64,000 bases of DNA from Prevotellaceae bacterium MN60 (GCA_900199555.1 FZQZ01000002.1:124001-188000), one strand, 5' to 3'. Positions 17,565-25,878 are shown, numbered from the stretch's first letter. The notes: a model not told the origin generated them from the letters alone. Numbers and translations: made by a program.

Positions 17565-17747
17565 GTTCAATAGTTCAGTTGTTCAGTTTATTCAGTTTAT
17601 TCAAAAAGGCAAAAATAACAAAACATCTCTCTTATTACATTATAACTAATTAATAATTAATAAGTTATATATAAAAGAAGATGATTAGCATCTCATAGAA
17701 TACAAACTGAACAATTGAACAACTGAACAACTAAACAATTGAGCAAC
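17565..17747. repeat. Inverted pair of octamer arrays around a 100-bp AT-rich core
   Basis: The left array (17565-17604) repeats GTTCAGTT. The right array (17706-17747) repeats AACAACTG, which is the same octamer on the other strand. Between them lies a very AT-rich stretch with ATAACT...AGTTAT symmetry. There is no gene inside. Confidence 0.8.
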
Positions 17748-18051
17748 AATTTTACTTCATCTAAAAAGCAATAAATCAATGAGATACAACATTTCAGAAT
17801 CATCTACGCAATCTACACCTAACCTAGTCAAAGACACAAAAGGCAGCTAATTTAGCTTCTAAAAGGCATAAAAAACATGCTTTCCGCCCTTTGTTTTGAT
17901 GCAACACCCCACTCTTTCTGCTCACAACCTCGCCGTAAAAATGTGTCAATCGTTGTATTTCTCGATTCACATCTTCATAATTTTCAGCATTTTTACTGTT
18001 TCAAGCTGTGTCAATCACGCATAACCTCTTGACAAAGCAATTTTTATTTTG

Positions 18052-18059
18052 TACCTTTG
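18052..18059 (+). promoter_or_regulatory. -7 element for the 18086 lipoprotein
   Basis: TACCTTTG on the plus strand, 26 bp before the ATG at 18086. It lies inside the longer open frame that begins at 18008, which rules that start out. Confidence 0.8.
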
Positions 18060-18085
18060 CATCGTCAAACAATAAACAAAAAATT

Positions 18086-18919
18086 ATGAATTACGGAAAG
18101 TCAATTAACGTGATGAAAAATGTTTTCTATTATCCAATAGTACTCCTGTTGATGGCTTCGTGCCAATTAGCAGAAGACAGAACCATAGCCCCCAAAGATA
18201 TATATGGCTATTGGCAAGTTGAAGGTGAAGTAAACAAGGAACTACCTTGGAGCAAAATAGAGGTTATCAATGACTCTGACATCTGGATAGATCCCTGTCT
18301 GGACACTATCTACCATTATCGTCACTTTGCTATCACGGGCGATTCATTAATACTGACAGACCATCAGCAGAAAGAGAGTCTCTATAAGATTGACCATTTG
18401 AAAGATAGCGTCTTGCTGATTTCTGATTTTAAGACAGGAGTCCAATTACGTTTTCATAAGTTTGTTGATTTGCATGATATGAATAATAGAAAGCCAATGG
18501 TACTCTCTGCGGACGACCTTTCTCCTGATTCCTTAGACGTTAATGTCAAATCAGTATTTGTAAATGAGTATTACGAGTATACTAAAAAGGAATTACACAT
18601 CTTAACCCATGATGAAGTAGTAATGGCAAGAAATATTCTTGAGTCATACTTTGATAAGAAAGAATATGAAAAAGAACTACGTGAAAGAAGATACCCCTAC
18701 CCTTTCAACCAATATATCAGACAATACATTGCCATCGTTGAAAATGGCGACATCATTGTAAAAGTAAATCTTATTACCGACTGGCAAAGTTTTGATGGCT
18801 ACACATCATTGAAGATGGATGTATATGAAGTTGATGATGGTGGCCCCAGTTATGCAACAGCCGTGATAAACTTGACAAAAGGAAAAGTTGTCTGGTTTAT
18901 GACGAACGGAGAGGCATAG
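18086..18919 (+). CDS. Hypothetical lipoprotein
   Basis: 277 residues from the ATG at 18086. An in-frame ATG at 18113 (MKNVFYYPIVLLLMASC) is a good alternative. A hydrophobic stretch ends in the lipobox LMASC, so the mature protein begins with a lipidated Cys. Residues after it (GYWQVEGEVN) resemble the start of lipocalin-like lipoproteins common in Bacteroidales. I do not recognise the family. It is a single-gene unit, with its own promoter and a hairpin repeat downstream. Confidence 0.75.
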   Translation: MNYGKSINVMKNVFYYPIVLLLMASCQLAEDRTIAPKDIYGYWQVEGEVNKELPWSKIEVINDSDIWIDPCLDTIYHYRHFAITGDSLILTDHQQKESLYKIDHLKDSVLLISDFKTGVQLRFHKFVDLHDMNNRKPMVLSADDLSPDSLDVNVKSVFVNEYYEYTKKELHILTHDEVVMARNILESYFDKKEYEKELRERRYPYPFNQYIRQYIAIVENGDIIVKVNLITDWQSFDGYTSLKMDVYEVDDGGPSYATAVINLTKGKVVWFMTNGEA

Positions 18920-18981
18920 ACTAAAAGAGAATTTCATAGACAACACTATATCTATAACAGAAATCAATCTCAAAAATAATA

Positions 18982-19029
18982 TTCACACTTACAGCGCAAC
19001 ACATCAATAGTTTACGCGTGAGTGTGAAC
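18982..19029. repeat. Long hairpin repeat, copy 1
   Basis: TTCACACTT pairs with AGTGTGAA around a partly paired 31-nt middle. It closely resembles the hairpin at 22706. It follows the 18086 lipoprotein gene and may end its transcript. Confidence 0.7.
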
Positions 19030-19063
19030 CTTATTTTATGATAGAACTTCTATATCTTTCCTT

Positions 19064-19080
19064 TTGGCACGATATTTGCA
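19064..19080 (+). promoter_or_regulatory. Sigma-54 promoter of htpG
   Basis: TTGGCACGATATTTGCA matches the sigma-54 consensus YTGGCACGN4TTGCW at every defined position, with the standard 10-bp gap between the -24 GG and -12 GC. It lies 37 bp before the htpG ATG. No good TAnnTTTG element is present in this spacer. Confidence 0.85.
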
Positions 19081-19117
19081 AAACCTTGGCAAACGAATTA
19101 AATAAATACTAAGGTAT

Positions 19118-21178
19118 ATGCAAAAAGGTAACATCGGGGTTACTACTGAGAACATCTTCCCCGTCATCAAAAAGTTTCTCTATTCAGACCATGAGATTTT
19201 CCTGCGCGAGATGGTATCAAATGCTGTTGATGCCACACAGAAGCTGAAGACACTGGCTCAGCAGGGTGAATTCAAGGGTGAGTTGGGTGACGTAACCGTT
19301 CGCGTAGCACTGGATAAGGATAAGGGCACCATCACTATCTCTGACCGTGGTATCGGTATGACCGAGGAGGAGATTGACAAGTATATCAATCAGATTGCAT
19401 TCTCTGGTGTCAACGACTTCCTGGAGAAGTACAAGGATAATGCCAACAACATTATCGGTCACTTCGGATTGGGCTTCTACTCATCATTCATGGTAGCCAA
19501 GAAGGTAGAGATTATCACTAAGAGTTACAAGGATGGCGCTAAGGCTGTGAAGTGGAGTTGCGACGGAAGTCCTGCCTACGAGATTGACGAGGCAGAGAAG
19601 GCTGACCGCGGTTCTGACATCATCCTCTATGTAGATGACGACTGCAAGGAGTTCTTGGAGAAAGAGAAGATTCAGCAGCTGCTCAACAAGTACTGCAAGT
19701 TTATGGCAGTGCCTGTAGCCTTTGGCAAGAAGCAGGAGTGGAGCAGTGAGAAGAAAGAGATGGTAGATACCGACAAGGACAACGTTATCAATGATGTTGA
19801 ACCTCTGTGGACTAAGGCTCCATCTACTTTGAAGGATGAGGACTACAATTCATTCTATCGCACTCTCTACCCCATGAGCGATGAGCCAATGTTCTGGATT
19901 CACCTGAACGTGGACTATCCCTTTAACCTTACTGGTATTCTCTACTTCCCACGCATCAAGTCTAATCTCGACCTGCAGCGCAACAAGATTCAGCTCTACT
20001 GCAACCAGGTATTCGTTACTGACCAGGTAGAGGGCATCGTGCCTGAGTTCCTGACGCTGTTGCATGGTGTTATCGACTCTCCAGATATTCCTCTGAACGT
20101 GAGCCGTTCTTACCTGCAGAGCGATCGCGAGGTAAAGAAGATTTCTACCTATATCACTAAGAAGGTATCAGATCGTCTGCTCAGCATCTTCAAGGAAGAC
20201 CGCAAGGCCTACGAAGAGAAGTGGGACGATCTGAAGCTCTTCATCAACTATGGCATGCTGAGCGAAGAGAGCTTCTACGACAAAGCTAAGGAGTTTGCTT
20301 TGCTAAAGGATGTTGAGGGCAAGCACTTCACCTTCGATGAATATAAGACGCTTATCGAGGCTAATCAGAAGGATAAGGACGACCAGCTCATCTACCTCTA
20401 TGCTACAGACAAGGAGGAGCAGTACTCATATATTCAGGCTGCCAAGGACAAGGGCTACTCAGTACTCTTGCTGGACGGTCAGCTTGATGTTCCCGCTATC
20501 CAGATGTTGGAGCAGAAGTTTGAGAAGAGCCGCTTCACTCGTGTCGATTCAGACATCATCGATCGTCTTATCGTGAAGGACGACCAGCCTAAGTCAAACC
20601 TCTCAGATAACGACTCTGCCAATTTGTCACAGGTATTCAAGTCACAGATGCCTAAGATGGAGAAGACAGAGTTCATGGTCGAGGTACAATCATTGGGTGA
20701 GGCACAGCGTCCTGTAGTCATCACACAGAATGAGTGGATGCGCCGCATGAAGGATATGAGCCGCTTCCAGCAAGGCATGAACTTCTACGCTCAAATGCCT
20801 GATACGCTGAATCTTGTACTCAACAGCGACCACCGTCTGGTTAAGGACGTACTCTCAACGATTAATTCTGAACTGTCAACTGAGTTACAGCCTATCGAGA
20901 GCGAGTTGAAAGGACAGGAAGCTCGCTTGGCAGCTATCCGTCAACAGCAGGAGAAGAAGAAACCTGAGGAGCTGACACAGGACGACAAAGATATGAAGAG
21001 CGAGTGCGAGAAAGCTATCGAAGAGCAGAAGCAGAAGAAGAACAGCGTTCTCAACGGATTTGCTGCTAAGAACGATATCATCCATCAGCTTATCGACCTT
21101 GCCCTCCTCCAGAATGGTATGCTGAAGGGTGAAGCACTCGACAAGTTCCTGAAGCGTAGCGTTGATCTTATCAAATAA
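19118..21178 (+). CDS. htpG: Hsp90 chaperone HtpG
   Basis: 686 residues, somewhat longer than E. coli HtpG because of an inserted charged segment near the C terminus (about 590-640). The GHKL ATPase motifs are clear: LREMVSNAVDA (Asn for Mg-ATP), DRGIGMTEEE and IIGHFGLGFYS. The middle domain and C-terminal dimerisation part follow. HtpG refolds client proteins in an ATP-driven clamp cycle. It is a single gene with a sigma-54-type promoter and a strong terminator, so control by a sigma-54 activator is predicted. Confidence 0.97.
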   Translation: MQKGNIGVTTENIFPVIKKFLYSDHEIFLREMVSNAVDATQKLKTLAQQGEFKGELGDVTVRVALDKDKGTITISDRGIGMTEEEIDKYINQIAFSGVNDFLEKYKDNANNIIGHFGLGFYSSFMVAKKVEIITKSYKDGAKAVKWSCDGSPAYEIDEAEKADRGSDIILYVDDDCKEFLEKEKIQQLLNKYCKFMAVPVAFGKKQEWSSEKKEMVDTDKDNVINDVEPLWTKAPSTLKDEDYNSFYRTLYPMSDEPMFWIHLNVDYPFNLTGILYFPRIKSNLDLQRNKIQLYCNQVFVTDQVEGIVPEFLTLLHGVIDSPDIPLNVSRSYLQSDREVKKISTYITKKVSDRLLSIFKEDRKAYEEKWDDLKLFINYGMLSEESFYDKAKEFALLKDVEGKHFTFDEYKTLIEANQKDKDDQLIYLYATDKEEQYSYIQAAKDKGYSVLLLDGQLDVPAIQMLEQKFEKSRFTRVDSDIIDRLIVKDDQPKSNLSDNDSANLSQVFKSQMPKMEKTEFMVEVQSLGEAQRPVVITQNEWMRRMKDMSRFQQGMNFYAQMPDTLNLVLNSDHRLVKDVLSTINSELSTELQPIESELKGQEARLAAIRQQQEKKKPEELTQDDKDMKSECEKAIEEQKQKKNSVLNGFAAKNDIIHQLIDLALLQNGMLKGEALDKFLKRSVDLIK

Positions 21179-21197
21179 TACGCTAATACAAAACTAA

Positions 21198-21238
21198 AAT
21201 ACAGCTAATGCACATCCGCATTAGCTGTATTTTTTATT
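21198..21238 (+). terminator. Intrinsic terminator of htpG
   Basis: AATACAGCTAATGC pairs perfectly with GCATTAGCTGTATT across a 6-nt loop and is followed by a T-rich run. Confidence 0.95.
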
Positions 21239-21255
21239 ATTCTATACCAATCAAC

Positions 21256-21675
21256 TTATTTCTTCTTGTAGTATACTTCGCCTGTAGACAGAACGCCGTC
21301 AATATAGGTTACATCTCCAGATTCGATCTTTCCTATCTCCGAAGCATCGGTAGACGATGTTATAGTAAGCGTAAGTTTGCCCGAAGCCCCCTTCATATTA
21401 CTTGAATACTCAAAAGAATACTTATATGCATCCTCCTTGCCTTTGCTCACAGACCAGAAGTCTCCAGTTCCATTGGCACGTAGGCGCAAATGGTATACTT
21501 CCTCTTCCGTTGCGTCGTTTCTTAACACTCCTTTTGAGTCACACTCATACCATTCGCCAACCAAGAAAGAACCATCCTCGTTGTTGTCGTCGTCACTGCC
21601 GCATGAGGCAAGGCTGATACTCAGCATGGCAATCACCAAGATTGCCATCATGCTCCATAAATTCTTTTTGTTCAT
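21256..21675 (-). CDS. Small lipoprotein, possibly lipocalin-like
   Basis: 139 residues. The signal peptide ends in the lipobox SLASC, then Asp-rich residues and a VGEWYEC motif typical of Bacteroidales lipocalin-like lipoproteins. The remainder is predicted to be beta-rich. It has its own promoter and lies convergent to htpG, sharing the terminator region. The function is unknown. Confidence 0.8.
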   Translation of the reverse strand: MNKKNLWSMMAILVIAMLSISLASCGSDDDNNEDGSFLVGEWYECDSKGVLRNDATEEEVYHLRLRANGTGDFWSVSKGKEDAYKYSFEYSSNMKGASGKLTLTITSSTDASEIGKIESGDVTYIDGVLSTGEVYYKKK

Positions 21676-21740
21676 GTAATTTTGATTTTGAGATTTTACG
21701 TAATAAACATTCTAAACCGTTATAAGGTTGAAATCCGCTG

Positions 21741-21772
21741 CAAAGATACAATAATGCATTTGTTCTTCCAAA
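21741..21772 (-). promoter_or_regulatory. Promoter of the 21256-21675 lipoprotein gene
   Basis: On the minus strand TTTG (21769-21772), 20 bp, TATCTTTG (21741-21748), a full consensus match. Confidence 0.8.
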
Positions 21773-21799
21773 TAAAAAAACAAAAAAAGTTTTGACGTA

Positions 21800-22210
21800 T
21801 TACTCATTATTTTTAATAAATACATAACACTCTCCATCGGCAAAGTTGTTCTTCGCCAGATGCAGAACTTCGTCTTCGATGGAATACTCAAACATTATTC
21901 CGTTGATAATAATCCTATTGCTGGAATCGAGATGATAGGAATAGGTTCCATTATTCACAAAAGGAGATAAATCGACATCCGTTTTATTTTTCACTTCGAT
22001 AACGTCATCATCACTGATGCTGCAAGACACCTCTTTAGGCTCAAACGTAGTAACCTCAGCCCATCCCTTGTCGAATTGACTAAGTTCCCACACCCCTATC
22101 AGTTTTTTTAGGGAGAGAGCATCTTTATCGTTATTGTCACTACTGCATGCACCAATCGCTCCAAGCGATAGCGCCATGCACATGAATAATAGAAGTTTCA
22201 TCATAATCAT
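21800..22210 (-). CDS. Small lipoprotein, possibly lipocalin-like
   Basis: 136 residues. The signal peptide ends in the lipobox AIGAC, then Ser/Asp-rich residues and an LIGVWELSQF motif similar to the neighbouring lipoprotein. The two share layout (lipobox, acidic spacer, GxW motif, beta-rich body) and are probably distant paralogues. An in-frame ATG at 22201 is also possible. Upstream, TACCTTTA is a weak -7 element. The function is unknown. Confidence 0.77.
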   Translation of the reverse strand: MIMMKLLLFMCMALSLGAIGACSSDNNDKDALSLKKLIGVWELSQFDKGWAEVTTFEPKEVSCSISDDDVIEVKNKTDVDLSPFVNNGTYSYHLDSSNRIIINGIMFEYSIEDEVLHLAKNNFADGECYVFIKNNE

Positions 22211-22777
22211 AGAATTTTTAGTTAATATCTTGTCTCCGGAAAAACGGTTGGTCTATTTGTAGCTCTCTTATTTTTAGATGGTTACGGCTGTAAAGGTATT
22301 AAATTATAATAATATTTGCAATAGGCAAAATCATAACTGCTTGATTTTTACCGACGAATAGTTATTTCTGTCGAAATTTAGCCTTGACTTTAATATAGTT
22401 TAACATGTAACAAAGGATGCCAAGAGAAGAAGAATTGAGGCTCCGAAGCATCGGAAATGGTTTGACGCCATAATTCTCCTTGAATTTACGCATAATTCTC
22501 TGAGTATTTACGCATAATTCTTTTCGGATAATATTCCTCCCTCAGTGGGGAGGTTTTGAGTGGGCTACATTCAGCGCTGAATACAACTATTTCGAGGTGC
22601 AATACAATTACTATTGAGGTACGAAAGTAACTGATTCAGAGCAGAGCTAGACTGATACAGTACAAAGGTAGCCTGATACGTTTGCAAAGACAGGCTAAGA
22701 AAAGGGTTCACACTTAACGCTCAATCACATTGGTTGTTACGCGCGAATGTGAACTTTTTTTGCAAAAATAATGAAAC
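22211..22777. other. Gene-free spacer with repeated words and hairpins
   Basis: About 570 bp with no gene. It holds two copies of TTACGCATAATTCT (22486-22499 and 22508-22521). A CCTCC/GGAGG stem followed by TTTT lies at 22536-22556 and the palindrome TTCAGCGCTGAA at 22570-22581. After these come a run of similar words (CTGATACAG, CTGATACG, GCAATACAA) and a long hairpin at 22706. Confidence 0.7.
22706..22761. terminator. Long hairpin repeat, copy 2, with T-run
   Basis: GTTCACACTT pairs with GAATGTGAAC, followed by seven T on the plus strand. It resembles the hairpin at 18982. It lies just beyond the stop of the DKNYY gene, which is on the minus strand, so it may end transcription in both directions. 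Confidence 0.65.
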
Positions 22778-23614
22778 TTATTGTTTTTTACCTTCCACAA
22801 ATAGCATGTCGTTAACCATACACTTGTCAAAGCCAACTTCTTCAAATCTTGAAATATCCAGACCCTTTACTATCACCTTAGAACAATATATAACATTTCG
22901 CCCATTCCTCAAATAATGGCTACCTGTTGATGGTAATGTGTCAAGAGGGGCTTGTAACGAATCAACCTTCTTCAAGGTTTTTCTTTCAAGTTTAGGATCC
23001 CATATTTCACTATAAATCCAATTCTTATCGACCCACCAATATGTATTATGAAAGCGACCGAATGATTCTCTGTCAACATCAACTCTTACTTCATCCAAAT
23101 ATACATTGTCTTTATCACGCATCCATGAGCAGTCTGGCCAACCATGTGATTCTTTTATAAAATATTCTGCCGTCTCGACATCAATCCCACAGTTTGTTGG
23201 CCGCATCATATTACCATGACCATAAGGAACAAATACGTGGTATTTGTCCTTTGGTAACCCACTTTTAGCCAGCACGAAAGAAGATACATCAGCCTCTTTC
23301 ACAATATAATCTTCATACCAAATATGGGTTTTGTCTTTCGCCCAATCGTCTGACAAAACATGGAAACTCTTAGTGTCAACATTTTCAAGATATCCGAAAT
23401 GCCCATGATTAATAAGCGAAAGACAATTGTCTACAGAAATGTAGTAAACACCTCTTATATTCTTAAAATAAGTACCATACTTTGGATTAACCCTTTCTCC
23501 TCTTGGCATAGGGAATATACTTGAAAAAATGAAATACCAAATCAAAAGGCCGGCACTGATTCCCCCAAAGATGACAGTTCTCTTTGTCTTCAATTTCATA
23601 TTGTTTTTCTTCAT
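22778..23614 (-). CDS. DKNYY-family protein with N-terminal membrane anchor
   Basis: 278 residues. A Lys-rich N terminus and a membrane segment at about 14-32 are followed by an extracytoplasmic part with repeated DK-x-x-x-W/Y motifs (DKTHIWYED, DKDNVYLDEV, DKNWIYSE), the signature of the DKNYY family. These repeats probably form a beta-structure. No enzymatic motif is visible. The family's function is unknown. It lies 58 bp downstream of the serpin gene and may be co-transcribed with it. Confidence 0.78.
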   Translation of the reverse strand: MKKNNMKLKTKRTVIFGGISAGLLIWYFIFSSIFPMPRGERVNPKYGTYFKNIRGVYYISVDNCLSLINHGHFGYLENVDTKSFHVLSDDWAKDKTHIWYEDYIVKEADVSSFVLAKSGLPKDKYHVFVPYGHGNMMRPTNCGIDVETAEYFIKESHGWPDCSWMRDKDNVYLDEVRVDVDRESFGRFHNTYWWVDKNWIYSEIWDPKLERKTLKKVDSLQAPLDTLPSTGSHYLRNGRNVIYCSKVIVKGLDISRFEEVGFDKCMVNDMLFVEGKKQ

Positions 23615-23672
23615 TCAACAATCTTCATGAATTCTTTTTCGATACGATTGAGAAAGGTCACTTGCTGCAATC

Positions 23673-24920
23673 CTACTTGTACCCCCAGAATGTGCCCATG
23701 AAACAATAATTGCCAAACGGATCTTCGATAATATAGGCAAAAGGATGGTCAGCATAAAAGTAGGCTTCTGTGGGATTCATCTTTTCACTTAGCGTTACAA
23801 AAGAAGTTGACGTAATGGTTCCTGCCCTCGTCCCGTCTTCGTCTAAGATGACTTTGGTATTCTGCATAATATTGCCAATCTTCATGGGGGCAGACTGAAC
23901 TCCAGCCAGCTCGGCAGAATTGCTGAATAGCTTACTGATACCTAACGCTGCAAGATACTCACGGGCTTTATATGAATACGACACTTCGAACTTGGGTAAC
24001 TTGACATGGACAATATCATAGGTATTTAACATGAATATAGCATTTCTAAGTTTCTCTCCATCAAGAGATTTGAGTACTGTCTGCAGACCATCCTTCTTCT
24101 CTGGAAGAATAACGTAGAGCGTATAATCTCCTACATAGGGGATGCTGAGCAAAGAGAAATCCTTCAGGGCTGCATAAGTGAACACCTTCTCCTTATTCGT
24201 TTTGTTCATCATGTCTACCGTCTCACTCGTTCCGTTATAGAAAGGCTCTTTCTTCGTGTATCCTTTATAAAACTCATGAACCCACCTACCATTAAAGAGG
24301 TTAGCCACCAGCAGGTTGGCAGATTGAGAATCCCATTGTGCAATGGGGAAACTACTGATGATTCCCTCTGTACGTTCATAACACCATCTGTCAATGTTCT
24401 GCTGCATTTTGTCATTCATATCGCCTTTGACAACACGTGCAAAATAGTATTGCTCCAGCATATCCTGAAAAGATTTGTTAATATCCACAGAACTACCTGC
24501 CAGGAACAAAGCAGCTGTCCTCATATATGAAGAAGGACCTAAGAAATCGTCTTCCGACACTTCCGCCTGTCTAAGTATCAGTCTGCGACAAAACGCATTG
24601 ACACGCCTGATGTCAGTCGTGTCAACACCCAAGGCATCACATATCTCTTGTCGTGTAGCGCCTGATACCGTATTATTAATAATGTTTAAGGAATAGAACA
24701 TGCCAATAGTTGAAATGAACACGTTCTTGTTCTGTTCATTCTCAGCAATCTCTTGGAACAACTTCAGCGAAAAATCGTTCCCTTTACGTATAAGTCTTTT
24801 CTCTTCTTGACGACTCATGTCTGTTTCATCAGAAGCAGACTCTTGGGGACTACTTTTGCATCCCATTGGTAGAATGACCATACAGATGGCCAAGAAAAAA
24901 ATAATCATTCTATTTTTCAT
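23673..24920 (-). CDS. Lipoprotein serpin (protease inhibitor)
   Basis: 415 residues. A signal peptide with lipobox LPMGC anchors it to a membrane. The rest covers a full serpin fold, ending in the conserved HPFAYIIEDPFGNYCFMG strand. The reactive-centre loop reads DEDGTRAGTITSTSFVTLS. Counting from the hinge Gly as P15, P1 is Leu, which suggests targets of the chymotrypsin or elastase type. The hinge (Gly-Thr-Arg-Ala-Gly) keeps small residues, so it is probably inhibitory, although Arg at P13 is unusual. The Bacteroidetes serpin miropin is a known relative. It may protect the cell surface against host or its own proteases. Confidence 0.93.
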   Translation of the reverse strand: MKNRMIIFFLAICMVILPMGCKSSPQESASDETDMSRQEEKRLIRKGNDFSLKLFQEIAENEQNKNVFISTIGMFYSLNIINNTVSGATRQEICDALGVDTTDIRRVNAFCRRLILRQAEVSEDDFLGPSSYMRTAALFLAGSSVDINKSFQDMLEQYYFARVVKGDMNDKMQQNIDRWCYERTEGIISSFPIAQWDSQSANLLVANLFNGRWVHEFYKGYTKKEPFYNGTSETVDMMNKTNKEKVFTYAALKDFSLLSIPYVGDYTLYVILPEKKDGLQTVLKSLDGEKLRNAIFMLNTYDIVHVKLPKFEVSYSYKAREYLAALGISKLFSNSAELAGVQSAPMKIGNIMQNTKVILDEDGTRAGTITSTSFVTLSEKMNPTEAYFYADHPFAYIIEDPFGNYCFMGTFWGYK

Positions 24921-25023
24921 CTTTCATACTTTATATAGAACAGAACTGTCAGCTGTCTGTCATTTGTACCCTGAGAGATTCCAAGGAAACAGGTCAATAA
25001 CAATAACTGTGTTTATGCCTCTG

Positions 25024-25031
25024 CAAAGATA
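25024..25031 (-). promoter_or_regulatory. -7 element of the serpin gene
   Basis: TATCTTTG on the minus strand, 103 bp from the ATG, giving a leader of about 95 nt. Confidence 0.6.
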
Positions 25032-25070
25032 ATATTTTTTTATCAATACAAAAGAAAAAGAGAGAAAAGA

Positions 25071-25102
25071 TTTGAAGGTTAAGAAAAAACTTTCTTCCTT
25101 TG
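25071..25102 (+). promoter_or_regulatory. Promoter of the predicted small RNA
   Basis: TTTG (25071-25074), exactly 20 bp, TTCCTTTG (25095-25102). One mismatch to TAnnTTTG. No plus-strand gene follows. Confidence 0.5.
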
Positions 25103-25106
25103 CATC

Positions 25107-25242
25107 ATGAAAGTAACCTATCTATGTTTAAGCCCCCGATTGGTTCGGCAAGCTAATAGATAGAAGCACTTTTAAGCTCCGTTTAAGACAAGAGCCCCAT
25201 TTGAATCGGCAAGCGACTTGTTAAAACGGAGTTCATTTTTTT
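25107..25242 (+). ncRNA. Predicted small RNA with two related hairpins
   Basis: Hairpin I (25118-25163) has the stem CTATCTAT/ATAGATAG. Hairpin II (25175-25233) has the stem AGCTCCGTTT/AAAACGGAGTT, then seven T at 25236-25242. The stems differ, but both enclose a shared core: CCCC, a small WTTGRW loop element, then TCGGCAAGC. An inner pair changes from A-T in copy I to T-A in copy II. Together with a promoter at 25071 and a terminator-like end, this suggests a 136-nt transcript. I match it to no known RNA family. Confidence 0.55.
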
Positions 25243-25284
25243 CTGAAGATGTCAGAGAATAGGCCGAAAGTATCTTCGACGAAC

Positions 25285-25878
25285 TCAAAGTCCGATACTA
25301 TACGATAGCGATAGATAGAGTTGGGCTATCAAGAGATAGAAAAGAAGGAGCGGAGCACCCTGACGTATGCCATGAAGCAATGCCTCGTAGATGTCGCTTA
25401 TTGTGTTATAATAGCCTGCAATGATGCCATAGAAGGCACTAAGGATAATAACACAGAAGGTAAGCAGAGGAAGCAGAGCATGGGAGAATGGTGAGGGCCA
25501 CAAACTGCCTGTAACAGAAAGCATGACGGCATGGGGGAAAGCTGCTAGCGAGAGCAGCATAACGAGTGCAACCACTGAGAGAACAAGTGTCATGGCTCGT
25601 GCTCGCTTTTCGCGATAAGTGGATTGGTAATTGAGCATTCCACTACGACGGAAGACTCCATAAGCTAACATCAACAATAACAGCGATAGCAGAATGGGCG
25701 TAGCGAGCATATGGCTGAAACGTCCAAAGAACCAGCGTAGCCCTTCACTGGAGAGCAAAGAGCGAATACCACTGACGGGGAAGGCTGCACTAAGCAACCA
25801 CGACACAAGCATTGTCAGCAACTGAGCACCAAACAGCGTGAGGGCAATATGTGGAAGAAACCTTTTTACGTTGAACAT
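25285..25878 (-). CDS. AbgT-like short membrane protein
   Basis: 197 residues, about five hydrophobic segments. Part of it (SLLSSEGLRWFFGRF, then small-residue-rich helix and RRSGML) resembles the region of AbgT transporters where p-aminobenzoyl-glutamate carriers have a similar motif. It is far shorter than a full AbgT (about 500 residues), so it is either a fragment that became stable or a distinct small family. Its ATG lies inside heptamer array A4. It ends the RR-HK group, 65 bp after the response regulator. Confidence 0.65.
   Translation of the reverse strand: MFNVKRFLPHIALTLFGAQLLTMLVSWLLSAAFPVSGIRSLLSSEGLRWFFGRFSHMLATPILLSLLLLMLAYGVFRRSGMLNYQSTYREKRARAMTLVLSVVALVMLLSLAAFPHAVMLSVTGSLWPSPFSHALLPLLTFCVIILSAFYGIIAGYYNTISDIYEALLHGIRQGAPLLLFYLLIAQLYLSLSYSIGL

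Larger units (their letters stand above)
17142..18051. other. Gene-free spacer between map and a lipoprotein gene
   Basis: About 900 bp without a convincing gene. The left third (17142-17355) shows nothing clear. The centre carries nested palindromes (17362-17530) and a pair of inverted octamer arrays (17565-17747). The right part (17750-18050) is plain AT-rich sequence up to the next promoter. A 71-codon minus frame at 17355-17570 lies inside the palindromes and its translation is only their repeats. Confidence 0.7.

Noticed and set aside
17355-17570. A 71-codon minus-strand frame
   Set aside because: Made only of the palindromic repeat block; the peptide is a string of repeated LLRLYIQ-type words.
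21256-22210. The two neighbouring lipoproteins as a toxin-immunity pair
   Set aside because: Both have lipoboxes and similar lipocalin-like starts; neither shows a toxin motif, and each has its own promoter region.
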